From: Facklamia hominis CCUG 36813
GTDB lineage: Bacteria > Bacillota > Bacilli > Lactobacillales > Aerococcaceae
DNA: 64,000 nt
Reading direction: 5' to 3'
Assembly (NCBI RefSeq): GCF_000301035.1
Contig: NZ_JH932292.1
Location: 858,857 to 922,856 of the forward strand
Numbering within the stretch: the stretch's first letter is position 1; the number at the start of each line of letters is the position of its first letter. Shown here piece after piece: positions 26,244 to 35,179 of the stretch. The translations under genes and the position numbers were made by a program. The notes beneath the pieces were generated by a model. That model made no database searches. It saw only the letters and a program-made list of their open reading frames with translations, and was not told the origin of the DNA.

Positions 26244-27218
26244 ATGCAGAAAAAACTTTTCAGCCTATTAATAGGGATAATTTTCCTAAGCTCATGTAGT
26301 CACACACAAATTACACCTGAACCAGAAGAAAAAAATGAGCAGGAAGACGTTGCCGCCGTAAAACAAACACGTAATATTAAGGAAGAAAAAATGGCCAGCT
26401 TTAAAGAAACGATTAATTTAGAAGACGAAAGTTTTGAATTGGATTCTTGGAATTATGACAATTTCGATTCCATGGAAAAAGTCATTAACGAAGTGATTAA
26501 TCAATATGGATTTTCAAAGAAAAATCTTGGAATCGCCTATTATAATCTGGTGTCTGGTGAAAGTTACTATCTTAATGAGAACAAAGCTATCCATGCTGCT
26601 TCTACCAATAAAGTAAGTACTTGTATCTTAATTTCGAACCTTATCAAACAGCATAAGCTTAATTGGACCACCCGCCTCCAGGCAAACCCCTCGCATTTCG
26701 AAGAAGGAGCAGGAGATATTACTAACCATCCCCTAAAATCCTCCTACACCGTCGATGATCTAGTGTATAACGCCTTAGTCTATTCCGACAATACCGCTTG
26801 GAATATTTTGATTGATTATTATTCTAAACATGTCGGGGATTATTGGACTGCCATTATTAAGCAATCTAAACTCAAAAACCCACCCGAAAGCTTAAAATCG
26901 CATCTTAACTATGCCACTCCACGAATGCTGCAAAATTACCTATACCAAGTGGCCACCGAGGATCAACATCAGCGTATCTTAAATTATCTCTTTCTCTCGG
27001 AACCCAATGAACGTTTTAAGCTCTTTGTCAAAAATGGAATGGCCACAAAATATGGTCAATACGGGCCCGGCTACCACGATATTGGCATCTACTACGATGG
27101 CAAACGTCCTGCTTATATTTTAGTGCTTATGACACGAGATATTGGGACCGTTGACTTATTCATGGGAGAGTTGAATCTAAGGGTCAACCAATACTACCGC
27201 TATCAATTAAGCCATTAA
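26244..27218 (+). CDS. Lipoprotein with class A beta-lactamase-like fold
   Basis: A 324-residue exported lipoprotein: lipobox LSSC with Cys18, an acidic linker to about 90, then a serine beta-lactamase/transpeptidase-like domain. The nucleophile motif is S120-T-N-K123, the second motif S181-D-N183 is intact, and the KTG position reads K263-N-G265. The protein is shorter and more divergent than true class A enzymes and lacks an obvious Omega-loop ExxxN, so antibiotic hydrolysis should not be assumed; a cell-wall or peptidase role is possible. It is monocistronic and was originally followed by the terminator now split by an IS. Confidence 0.8.
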   Translation: MQKKLFSLLIGIIFLSSCSHTQITPEPEEKNEQEDVAAVKQTRNIKEEKMASFKETINLEDESFELDSWNYDNFDSMEKVINEVINQYGFSKKNLGIAYYNLVSGESYYLNENKAIHAASTNKVSTCILISNLIKQHKLNWTTRLQANPSHFEEGAGDITNHPLKSSYTVDDLVYNALVYSDNTAWNILIDYYSKHVGDYWTAIIKQSKLKNPPESLKSHLNYATPRMLQNYLYQVATEDQHQRILNYLFLSEPNERFKLFVKNGMATKYGQYGPGYHDIGIYYDGKRPAYILVLMTRDIGTVDLFMGELNLRVNQYYRYQLSH

Positions 27219-27325
27219 TTAAGAAAAAAGTTGCTAAAAGAACTCGCTAGCTATTTAATAGTGATGTGACCCCCAAATGTTAGACTTTATTGCGTAACAG
27301 CTATCACAAGCTGTTACGCAATTTT

Positions 27326-28144
27326 TTATGCAACCAAGAGGCTAAGCCTGTATTGCACGGGACTCATCCATCCTAGTTTTTCTTTTATCCTTTGCTCGTT
27401 ATAATACTTAATGTATCGTTCAATTTCTGTCTTTAATTCTTCATAACTATAGTAAAGTACACCATAATAGATTTCTTGCTTAAGGATACCAAAGAAGTTT
27501 TCCATAACAGAGTTATCATGACAGTTTCCTTTGCGTGACATACTTTGGAAAATCTGGTTTTCTTTAAGGCGATGAGTGTATGCCTTCATCTGATATGCCC
27601 ATCCTTGATCAGAATGAAACGTTCTTCGATATGGGCAATCAGAAGTTATTGCCATAGCCTCTTCTAAGGCATCCATGACGTTCTTAGCTGAAGGTTGTTT
27701 ATCAATTCCATAGCTTAGGATTTCTCCATTGCACATATCCATAAATGGATCCAAATAAAGCTTGTGCATGGTCATATGTCCTTTAGAATCCACCTCATAG
27801 TACTTAAACTCCGTAGTATCTGTTGTAATCTTCTGATGGGGGATGTGTGTGTTAAACCGTCTCTTTATGCGATTAGGTGCAACTTTTCCAATTTTCCCTT
27901 TGTAAGAACGATACTTGCGACTCTTGCGGGTGAAGGATGTAACTTGTAATCCTAGCTTCTGCATTATACGTTGAACTTTCTTTTTATTAATGCGATAGCC
28001 TTGGTTTCTTAATTCTCCTAACATTCGACGATAGCCATAATCCTTATGACGTTCTCGAATTTCTAGTATCTTTTCCTCGATTTCTTTATCAGGATTTTCT
28101 CGATTAATTCGTTTTCGCCAATACATATAGGTTGCCTTAGGCAT
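27326..28144 (-). CDS. IS3-family transposase OrfB (DDE integrase)
   Basis: A 272-residue open frame from its first ATG; the coding frame extends upstream without a stop into orfA, so the working product is probably an OrfAB fusion made by a -1 frameshift. The HTH_21 region (RERHKDYGYRRMLGELRNQGY) precedes an rve integrase core. DDE residues are Asp in ITTDTTEFKYY, Asp in FHSDQGW and Glu in NSVMENFFGILKQE, with the usual IS150-group spacing. Confidence 0.93.
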   Translation of the reverse strand: MPKATYMYWRKRINRENPDKEIEEKILEIRERHKDYGYRRMLGELRNQGYRINKKKVQRIMQKLGLQVTSFTRKSRKYRSYKGKIGKVAPNRIKRRFNTHIPHQKITTDTTEFKYYEVDSKGHMTMHKLYLDPFMDMCNGEILSYGIDKQPSAKNVMDALEEAMAITSDCPYRRTFHSDQGWAYQMKAYTHRLKENQIFQSMSRKGNCHDNSVMENFFGILKQEIYYGVLYYSYEELKTEIERYIKYYNEQRIKEKLGWMSPVQYRLSLLVA

Positions 28145-28167
28145 ACCTATATAAGAGAGAAGGTCTT

Positions 28168-28746
28168 TTAGTTTGAATTCTCTTCGGAGGTTGTTGATGA
28201 CGAGTGCCGTTCTCTCATTTTTTCCTCGTCCTCTAAACGCAGCCTCCTCAGTCCTTTTAAAAAGGCATTCTCAATTCTTAGCTTAAGCAGTTCATCCTCT
28301 AATTTTTTAACATGTTCTGCACTGACATCCACTGTTCTTTCTTCAACTTCCAGAGCCTTAATGTCTATCTTAGATTTATCCATTTTTTTCTTTCGACCTT
28401 TCTTGCGTGGTCTCAAAGCATCAAGACCGGCAACGCGAAAACGGCTAACCCAATGACTAATCATACTGGGGTTGGTTATACCTTCTTGAATCGCCAATTC
28501 TTGATACGAAATTTCACTTGATAGATATAATTCTACAACAGAAAGCTTTTTCTCGAAAGAATAGTTTGTTCGTTTACGAGAACGCATTAATCCTTTATCT
28601 CCCAAAGCCTTGTATGTATTGATCCATTTACGTAGCTGTGAGTTAGAACCCAATCCATATTTTTTAGAAAGATAGTGTGTTCCCCCTTTACCATCCAAAT
28701 ATTCTAAAACAACTTTCTTCTTAAATTCAAAACTATATTTTGCCAT
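28168..28746 (-). CDS. IS3-family transposase OrfA (DNA-binding)
   Basis: A 192-residue protein with two helix-turn-helix units (LSKKYGLGSNSQLRKWINTY and YQELAIQEGITNPSMISHWVSRF) followed by a leucine-rich coiled coil (VKKLEDELLKLRIENAFLKGL) used for dimerisation. Near its end an A6 run (28218-28223 on the complement) lies where the -1 frame opens into OrfB, the standard place for programmed frameshifting. Confidence 0.92.
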   Translation of the reverse strand: MAKYSFEFKKKVVLEYLDGKGGTHYLSKKYGLGSNSQLRKWINTYKALGDKGLMRSRKRTNYSFEKKLSVVELYLSSEISYQELAIQEGITNPSMISHWVSRFRVAGLDALRPRKKGRKKKMDKSKIDIKALEVEERTVDVSAEHVKKLEDELLKLRIENAFLKGLRRLRLEDEEKMRERHSSSTTSEENSN

Positions 28747-28825
28747 AAAAATACCGACCTCCCAATCGTTAGATTTTTTGGTCTAACTTTTGGGGGTCGG
28801 TACAAGCTAGCGAGTTCTTTTCAAC

Positions 28826-30001
28826 TTAACTTGTTTGGATTTCTCTCAAAGTTTCATCAGGAACAACTACTGAACATAAAAGCATATAACCCATTTGCAC
28901 CCAGATAATCGAAACATCCATTAATCCATGAAATAGGCATACTCCTATCAAGCTAATTATTAAACCCAACTCCGGAGTCAACCCCCATTCCTTTAGTTGA
29001 AAAACTAGCCCACGGAAAAATGGACCTAAAAAAAGAATAAGCAGCATCATTCCAAAAATACCATAGTTAGCTAAACTATCAATAAGAATTTGATGAGCAT
29101 GCATTTTAGCTTGGTCAGATACTAAATAGTAAAACTTAACAAAAGTCATGGAACCACGGCCAATTAAAGGGCTGGTTTCAAACAACTTCCAACCCGCTAA
29201 CCATATTCCATATCGATCCGCAAAACCATGAGCCAAATTAGCAAATCGCGGCAAGAGACTGGGCTTCAAAACAAGTCCCGCAACTAAACCGAATGATGCT
29301 ACTGCTAAGATCCGAGCTAATTTTGGTTTTAAAGCCAAAACCATCATAACAACACCTAAAAAGACCGTTGGAATCGACCAACGCGATCCCGTTAGGATAA
29401 GTGCTATTAAATTCATAAAGATCGCAATATAAGACAAGATTCGCTCAGAAGTACTTCGCGATTTAAAAATTAGATAAATGGCCATCACCAAGACCATCGC
29501 AATGAGCAAACCGTAATAATTAGGATTGAAGACCGTGGCTTGAGCTCGCGTCTGCAGATTTTGATATTTAAAAATATACATCAAATCATAGCCTGCTCTT
29601 AATACTTGATTTACATAATGACCAAAAGCGTAAAACGCTAATAAAATCGAACCCCAGGTAAATATCTTTAAATTCCATCGATAAAGTCGAGCTGTGACTA
29701 GCTGTTTATATATCAAAAAGAAGAGACCAAATGTACCAAAGGCAAGAGGAAGTAGTATTCCTAGATAATTCCGATAATACAGAGCCACTGCGATCGCATA
29801 AATCACAAATATCAGCAAATAACGCAACTGACTAATATCTGATATAAGATCTTTCCAGTGACGAATCGTTAAATAAATCGTCGCCATAATTATCACCGGC
29901 CCACAAATATAATAAGGCAAGAGAATTGCAAAGGAAGTTAATAAAAATACCTTTTCATCGGTAGATAGACTGGATACGTTCGAAAATAAAGATTTAAGCA
30001 A
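28826..30001 (-). CDS. O-antigen ligase / Wzy polymerase-like membrane protein
   Basis: A 391-residue polytopic membrane protein with about ten to twelve hydrophobic segments and the O-antigen-ligase (Wzy_C) region: ATVFNPNYYGLLIA, LTGSRWSIPTVFLG and, in the outer loop, IGRGSMTFVKFYYL with MHAHQILIDSLANYGIFG. Such proteins polymerise or transfer lipid-linked glycans at the outer face of the membrane. The start is a TTG at 30001 with GGAGTGA upstream. It stands alone, without glycosyltransferases beside it, so the glycan is unknown. Confidence 0.85.
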   Translation of the reverse strand: MLKSLFSNVSSLSTDEKVFLLTSFAILLPYYICGPVIIMATIYLTIRHWKDLISDISQLRYLLIFVIYAIAVALYYRNYLGILLPLAFGTFGLFFLIYKQLVTARLYRWNLKIFTWGSILLAFYAFGHYVNQVLRAGYDLMYIFKYQNLQTRAQATVFNPNYYGLLIAMVLVMAIYLIFKSRSTSERILSYIAIFMNLIALILTGSRWSIPTVFLGVVMMVLALKPKLARILAVASFGLVAGLVLKPSLLPRFANLAHGFADRYGIWLAGWKLFETSPLIGRGSMTFVKFYYLVSDQAKMHAHQILIDSLANYGIFGMMLLILFLGPFFRGLVFQLKEWGLTPELGLIISLIGVCLFHGLMDVSIIWVQMGYMLLCSVVVPDETLREIQTS

Positions 30002-30176
30002 AAAAAATCACTCCCTCATCTCAGCATAGAACATTCCAAGTTCATATTAGTAAAATCTTACCTCAAAGCCCTCTTAATTACTAGTAATTTTCAAAGAGTC
30101 TATGACTTTTATTGGCTATCGAACTTAGTTGAGGTATAATGATCACGATTGACTTTATTATACAAGGAGGAAACCT

Positions 30177-31424
30177 ATGCTTAAACTTCCTAAACTTACC
30201 CGAAAATTAGTCATCCATCTCAGTCTCTGCTGTCTAGCTGGTTCACTAATTACACTTCCTAACCAGATTAATGCTCAAGTTAACCAATTGAGTAAAACCC
30301 CTCATTTTTCCTGGTCTAAAGAACAATTTCAAAACATTGATCCAATAGTTATGCCAGACAATTACCCCAATGATTTATTAGAAAAATTTGATCAAGAACT
30401 TGAGGCTCGTTCTTATGCTGTCATTGATGAGGAAACCCATCATATTCTTGCTCAAAAAGAAGGCAATATTCCTTATCCTATTGCTTCCATGTCAAAAGTT
30501 ATTTCTACTTATTTAGTCTTCAAGGCCATCAAAGAAGGTCGCTTGAGTATGGATGAGGAAATTCAAGCCCCTGAAGAGATTACTTCTGTCCTATCTGATG
30601 ATCCTGAATTATCAAGTACAGGACTTGTTGGTGGTGTTTCTTATTCTGTTAAAGACCTACTCCATGGTGTCATTATGAAGTCAGGAAATGATGCAACTTC
30701 TGTCTTAATGTGGCATATTTATGGTTCCGAGCAAGAGGGTACCCAAGCTATTATTGATCAGCTTAAAGAGTGGGGAATGCGCGACTTTGCCTTTTATACA
30801 GTATCTGGTCTTCCCAATAGTCTAGTCCCTGAGTCTTGGCGACTACCTGGTTCCGATAAAACCAATGAAAATGTCATGTCTGCCCAAGATGTTGCCCTCA
30901 TGGCTCAGTATACTGTGGAAGAATTCCCTGAGATATTAGAGATTTCTCAAAAGCAACAATACGTTTTCAAAGAGGGGACGGATTACGAACAGATATTCTA
31001 CACGACCAACAAACTATTACCTGGTCAAGAATATGGACGCGAAGGTATCACAGGTCTTAAATCTGGATCAACCGATGCTGCCGGCTTGAATTTTGTAGCC
31101 ACTGGGCAAGAAAATGGTCGAAAAATAATTGCAGTCTCTATGGGCAATATGATGCGCGAAGATGGTAGCTTTTCTAGCCCTTACCAAGAGATCTATACTC
31201 TATTAGATGCTTTAGCCCAATACCCAGATCTTTATAAAAACGATCAGCTGCCTTCCAATAAACATCTAAGTCTTGCTGACCAGGAAGCACTCGAAGCATC
31301 AATCCAAGGTTCACTAGACCAAGCTAATCCAAACAAAGCCAATAAAGAAAAATCGACGAATAATTATACAAATCATCGCGACAATGCCATCACCAATTTC
31401 TTTAAAAAGATATTCCCCTTCTAA
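30177..31424 (+). CDS. dacA: D-alanyl-D-alanine carboxypeptidase (peptidase S11)
   Basis: A 415-residue low-molecular-weight penicillin-binding protein that trims the terminal D-Ala from peptidoglycan stem peptides. A signal peptide (to about residue 33, INA) is followed by SxxK as S104-M-S-K107, SGN in MKSGNDATS and the KTG-type motif as K-S-G in GLKSGSTDAAG. A polar linker leads to a short C-terminal amphipathic tail (AITNFFKKIFPF) that probably rests on the membrane. It has a strong AAGGAGG site and is monocistronic. Confidence 0.94.
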   Translation: MLKLPKLTRKLVIHLSLCCLAGSLITLPNQINAQVNQLSKTPHFSWSKEQFQNIDPIVMPDNYPNDLLEKFDQELEARSYAVIDEETHHILAQKEGNIPYPIASMSKVISTYLVFKAIKEGRLSMDEEIQAPEEITSVLSDDPELSSTGLVGGVSYSVKDLLHGVIMKSGNDATSVLMWHIYGSEQEGTQAIIDQLKEWGMRDFAFYTVSGLPNSLVPESWRLPGSDKTNENVMSAQDVALMAQYTVEEFPEILEISQKQQYVFKEGTDYEQIFYTTNKLLPGQEYGREGITGLKSGSTDAAGLNFVATGQENGRKIIAVSMGNMMREDGSFSSPYQEIYTLLDALAQYPDLYKNDQLPSNKHLSLADQEALEASIQGSLDQANPNKANKEKSTNNYTNHRDNAITNFFKKIFPF

Positions 31425-31652
31425 ATCGGTGGCTCCTCAATCAAATTGAACCCTACAATTTAACAAGATTTATAATTTTCATGCAATTTATGAGAAATCT
31501 AAGTGAAAACACTAGAAATAATCTTGAGTTATTAGACGGTTGATAAATTAATAAGCAGTCAACTAAACAAGCAAGGGATATATTAATGTATAAAAATATT
31601 TTAATATACTTTAACGTGTCTTGAGAAAGATCGCTCAAAAATCATATTACAA

Positions 31653-31688
31653 AAAAGCGAGAAATGGGCTAGCCCGTTTCTCGCTTTT
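31653..31688. terminator. thrS terminator (probably bidirectional)
   Basis: Stem AAAAGCGAGAAA (31653-31664) with TTTCTCGCTTTT (31677-31688), continuing as GGGCT/AGCCC in the middle. It follows the thrS stop codon and faces dacA on the other side. Confidence 0.88.
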
Positions 31689-31695
31689 GATATAT

Positions 31696-33642
31696 TTATT
31701 CTTTAATACGACTCTTATTGGCAATATCGGCTTTAATATGCTCAATAAAACTTTCTAAAGACATTGCCTGTGTCTCTTCATGACCATATCGGCGAACATT
31801 CACCTTACCAGATTCCACTTCCTTATCTCCAATTACTAATTGATAAGGTACCTTTTGCGTTTGAGCTTGGCGAATCTTGTAACCTAATTTTTCATTACGA
31901 AGGTCCATTTCAACCCGAATACCTTGTGCTTGTAATTGGTGATACATAGCCTCAACATGATCTCCATGTGCTTCGAGATTCACTGGAATTAATACCACTT
32001 GCTCAGGTGCTAACCAAGTTGGGAAAGCGCCTTTATATTCCTCAATCAGATAGGCAACAAAACGCTCCATTGTCGATACCACTCCACGATGAATAACCAC
32101 AGGACGATGGGTATTTTGTCCATCTTCACCTACATAGGTTAAATCAAATCGCTCCGGTAATAAGAAGTCCAATTGAACCGTAGACATCGTTTCTTCAAGC
32201 CCCATAGCTGTCTTAAACTGAACATCTAGCTTAGGTCCGTAGAAAGCTGCTTCTCCCTCCGCTTCGAAATACTCTAATCCTAACTCATCCATCGCTTCTT
32301 TTAACATAGCTTGAGCTTTTTCCCACATCTCATCATCATCAAAGTATTTCTTTGTATCTTTAGGATCACGGTAGGATAAACGATAACGATAATCGGTAAT
32401 CCCAAAATCACGATAAACTTCTTGAATTAAATTTAAGACCCGTGTGAATTCTTCTTTAATCTGATCGGGTCGCACAAAAATATGAGAATCATTGAGTGTC
32501 ATTTCACGAACTCGTTGAAGACCTGATAAAGCACCTGATTTTTCATAACGATGCATCATACCAAGCTCTGCAATGCGAATTGGTAATTCACGGTATGAAT
32601 GAATATCATCTTTATAAATCAACATATGATGCGGACAGTTCATAGGTCTTAAAACAAGCATTTCCCCATCTCCCATGTCCATTGGTGGGAACATGTCCTC
32701 TTGATAATGGTCCCAGTGACCAGATGTCTTATACAAGTCCACTTTAGCCATTACTGGGGTATAAACATGCTGATAACCTAGTTCAATTTCCTTATCTTGA
32801 ATATAGCGTTCTACCACTCGACGAATGGTTGCTCCTTTAGGAAGCCAGAATGGCAAGCCTGAGCCTGCTTCTTGACTCAGCATAAAAAGTCCCAATTCTT
32901 TACCCAGTTTACGGTGATCCCTTTCCTTCGCTTCTTCTCGTTGTTTTAAGAAAGCATCTAGATCTGCTTGCTTAAAGAAAGCTGTTCCATAAACCCGTTG
33001 CATCATCTTATTATCAGAATTTCCACGCCAATAGGCCCCCGCTAAGGACAAGAGCTTAAAGACTTTAATCTTACCTGTTGAAGGAACATGTCCCCCTCGA
33101 CAAAGATCCGTAAACTCTCCTTGTGAGTATACTGTAATCACTTCATCCTCTGGTAAATCATGAATTAATTCTAATTTATAAGGATCGTTTTTGAAAATTT
33201 CTAAAGCTTCTTCACGACTCACTTCTCTGCCTTCAATCGGGTAATTTTCTGCCACAATCTTCTTCATCTCTGCTTCGATTTTCGGTAGATCCTCATCGGT
33301 TAAGGGAATTTCTTTATCCGTATCATAGTAAAAGCCATTTTCAATGGCAGGACCTACCCCAAAATGAATACCAGGATATAAACGCGTCAAAGCTTGCGCC
33401 ATCAAATGAGCCGCTGAATGTCTTAATACTGCGAGGGCTTCCGGACTTTTATCAGTTAATAGCTCCACCTGTCCGTCCTCTACAATTGGGTGATTGTGAT
33501 CAATAATTTGACCATTCAGTTTAGCAGCTAAGGTGGCTTTAGCTAAGGACTTAGAAATGGACTCTGCAATTAAATCAGGGGTAACACCGGATTCATACTC
33601 CCTAACCGAGCCATCCGGTAAAGTAATCTTAATAAGTGACAT
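31696..33642 (-). CDS. thrS: Threonyl-tRNA synthetase
   Basis: A 648-residue class II ThrRS. An N-terminal TGS domain (about 1-62), an editing domain with the [11 protein letters not shown] motif, a catalytic core with zinc-ligand [10 protein letters not shown] and class II motifs ([36 protein letters not shown]), and a C-terminal anticodon-binding domain ([14 protein letters not shown]) are all present. Expression is controlled by the T-box leader at 33661-33918. Confidence 0.98.
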   Translation of the reverse strand: MSLIKITLPDGSVREYESGVTPDLIAESISKSLAKATLAAKLNGQIIDHNHPIVEDGQVELLTDKSPEALAVLRHSAAHLMAQALTRLYPGIHFGVGPAIENGFYYDTDKEIPLTDEDLPKIEAEMKKIVAENYPIEGREVSREEALEIFKNDPYKLELIHDLPEDEVITVYSQGEFTDLCRGGHVPSTGKIKVFKLLSLAGAYWRGNSDNKMMQRVYGTAFFKQADLDAFLKQREEAKERDHRKLGKELGLFMLSQEAGSGLPFWLPKGATIRRVVERYIQDKEIELGYQHVYTPVMAKVDLYKTSGHWDHYQEDMFPPMDMGDGEMLVLRPMNCPHHMLIYKDDIHSYRELPIRIAELGMMHRYEKSGALSGLQRVREMTLNDSHIFVRPDQIKEEFTRVLNLIQEVYRDFGITDYRYRLSYRDPKDTKKYFDDDEMWEKAQAMLKEAMDELGLEYFEAEGEAAFYGPKLDVQFKTAMGLEETMSTVQLDFLLPERFDLTYVGEDGQNTHRPVVIHRGVVSTMERFVAYLIEEYKGAFPTWLAPEQVVLIPVNLEAHGDHVEAMYHQLQAQGIRVEMDLRNEKLGYKIRQAQTQKVPYQLVIGDKEVESGKVNVRRYGHEETQAMSLESFIEHIKADIANKSRIKE

Positions 33643-33660
33643 ATATTTTCCTCCTCTATC

Positions 33661-33918
33661 ATAAAAAAAATCCCATTGGTTACTATATAACCAATGGGAC
33701 GTCTAATTACGTGGTTCCACCCAATTTCATTACCAAATTGGTAATCTCAAAAGAGTTTAACGGCTCTACCGTCTCGACTTACCTATCTAATTTTCAGTCG
33801 AAAAAAATGAAAAGAGGTAATAAGATCTATCAATGGGACTTTTCATCAACCAGTCGCTTTCTAAAATTGAGAGAGACCTCATTTTGGCTTTTCATAGAGT
33901 CAAATGACTTCTAGATTC
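33661..33918 (-). promoter_or_regulatory. T-box leader of thrS (tRNA-Thr sensing)
   Basis: On the minus strand the T-box sequence GGGTGGAACCACG lies at 33710-33722. It is followed by a terminator with stem TCCCATTGGTTA/TAACCAATGGGA (33671-33699) and eight T. Upstream are a CTCTCTC-flanked Stem I and a GGTTGATGAAAAGTCC element. A candidate specifier codon ACC (Thr) is at 33816-33818. Uncharged tRNA-Thr would stabilise the antiterminator and raise thrS expression. Confidence 0.93.
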
Positions 33919-33947
33919 ATTAAAGCACGATTAAGTCAAGATTGCAA
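33919..33947 (-). promoter_or_regulatory. thrS leader promoter
   Basis: Minus-strand -35 TTGCAA (33942-33947), 17-base spacer, -10 TTTAAT (33919-33924), placed just upstream of T-box Stem I. Confidence 0.6.
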
Positions 33948-34027
33948 GGATTAATTTAATTTTCCTTATTCATCCGCAGAAAAAACTTCACTTGGCAAAA
34001 CACGAATAACTATTTATAGACAATCCA

Positions 34028-34237
34028 TTATTTGCCCAATTGGCTAGTCTTCACACAAGCGACAAAATTAACAAAAATTCCCAACACCATTGGAAAAGCT
34101 AAGGCCACTTGTTTTTCTTTGAAATAATATAGGGCTAAAATAACGATTTGAATGAATAAAGCAATGACTAACAAAGTTGTAATATACCTTATATCTATCT
34201 GTATTTTTTCTTCGTCAATTTTGTGTCGATTATTCAT
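34028..34237 (-). CDS. Small membrane protein, unknown
   Basis: A 69-residue protein not recognised as a named family. It has a charged N-terminus (KIDEEKIQID) and two hydrophobic segments, roughly residues 18-38 (ITTLLVIALFIQIVILALYY) and 44-62 (VALAFPMVLGIFVNFVA), joined by a short KEKQ loop, so both ends probably face the cytoplasm. A strong AGGAGG site seven bases before the ATG and its position nine bases after dnaI argue that it is translated. It is the last gene before the thrS leader. Confidence 0.65.
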   Translation of the reverse strand: MNNRHKIDEEKIQIDIRYITTLLVIALFIQIVILALYYFKEKQVALAFPMVLGIFVNFVACVKTSQLGK

Positions 34238-34246
34238 AAGCTCCTC

Positions 34247-35179
34247 CTAATCTCGACCCTGTAAGCGTCGATTTTCTCCATCAAGGTAAAATTCTTTCGC
34301 TAAATATCGCACTCGTTGCATTAAACGCTTCGCCTTAACCGGTTCATCAGCCTCCCGAGTGGAAGCCAAATGTTGTTCCAATTCATCCATTGAAAAGTTT
34401 GACGTGAAGAAAGTCGGTAAAGATTCCTTCATCCGAGACTCTAGAATGACGGATAAAATATCATCCCTTAGCCAGGCAGAATTTGATTCTGCACCCACAT
34501 CATCTAAAATAAGCACCGATACCCTTTGCAGCTTCTTAAGTTCATTATATACACCGTTATTTGACTTAATTAAAGCCTTCATTTCATTGGTCAAAGTTGG
34601 ATAGTGCACCATTGTTACGTCAATATTTAAATAGACCAATGCATTGGCTAAGGCTCCTAATAAATAGGTCTTTCCCACACCAAAAGGACCCGTTAAATAC
34701 ATCCCTCTAGCTAAATGCATATCGTCTTGTACTTGACCCAAGAAATCAGTCACCGCTTCTAAAACTAGTCGTCTTTGCGGACTATTTATATCATATTTAT
34801 CAAGTGACGCCTCCTGCACATCGCGTGACATCATTCGATTATCAATCAAGGATTTTTTGTAGAGCTGGCTTTGCCGTTCTTGATAGGCCCGTGTCGGCTC
34901 ATAAGTAATATCAATATACCCTGCGTTCAAAAATAATTTAGGTTGAAACCCAGGGTTTTGACCCGGCTTTCCTGCAGCAAGTGCCTCACATTCTAACTTA
35001 TATTCATTTAATTTCGACAAACTATTAACGATCATTTGAGTTGTTATCTCTTCTGGGTGTTCATTCAAAAACCGTTGAATGGGTTCAAAAGAAAGCAAAG
35101 ATTGAAAAATCGCTTGACTCGATCCAGCTTGAGGCAAATTCTTCAACACCTGATCCATTACCTGTCCAATATTTTGCAT
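34247..35179 (-). CDS. dnaI: Primosomal protein DnaI (helicase loader)
   Basis: A 310-residue AAA+ helicase loader. The N-terminal helicase-binding domain covers about residues 1-100; Walker A is GPFGVGKTYLLGA near residue 167, Walker B is VLILDDVGAE, and arginine/sensor motifs follow (FFTSNFSMDELEQHL). With DnaB (the DnaD-like protein encoded just upstream) it loads the replicative helicase at the origin and at stalled forks. The gene follows dnaB directly in the usual Firmicutes order. Confidence 0.96.
   Translation of the reverse strand: MQNIGQVMDQVLKNLPQAGSSQAIFQSLLSFEPIQRFLNEHPEEITTQMIVNSLSKLNEYKLECEALAAGKPGQNPGFQPKLFLNAGYIDITYEPTRAYQERQSQLYKKSLIDNRMMSRDVQEASLDKYDINSPQRRLVLEAVTDFLGQVQDDMHLARGMYLTGPFGVGKTYLLGALANALVYLNIDVTMVHYPTLTNEMKALIKSNNGVYNELKKLQRVSVLILDDVGAESNSAWLRDDILSVILESRMKESLPTFFTSNFSMDELEQHLASTREADEPVKAKRLMQRVRYLAKEFYLDGENRRLQGRD

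Larger units (their letters stand above)
27262..28804 (-). mobile_element. IS3-family insertion sequence (IS150 group)
   Basis: Two minus-strand frames (orfA, orfB) lie between imperfect terminal inverted repeats. The left end reads TGATGTGACCCCCAAATG from 27262. The right end, on the complement, reads TGTACCGACCCCCAAAAG from 28804. Both then share GTTAGAC, and both begin TG. No direct target duplication is visible. The element sits in the loop of a terminator hairpin. Both frames are complete, so it may be active. Confidence 0.88.
27228..28827. repeat. Split terminator: arms 27228-27252 and 28805-28827
   Basis: AAAAGAACTCGCTAGCT (27236-27252) is perfectly complementary to AGCTAGCGAGTTCTTTT (28805-28821). 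Both arms extend further (AAGTTG against CAACTT) with a 2-base bulge. Together they form a strong bidirectional terminator between the lipoprotein and the Wzy-like gene, but an IS3-family element of about 1.5 kb occupies the loop. Confidence 0.88.

Noticed and set aside
31453-31638. 61-codon minus-strand open frame between dacA and thrS
   Set aside because: A/T-rich, no ribosome site, and placed beyond the thrS terminator with no promoter of its own.
33636-33914. Open frame of 92 codons on the plus strand
   Set aside because: It lies entirely within the thrS T-box leader read on the opposite strand; no ribosome site and low-complexity product.
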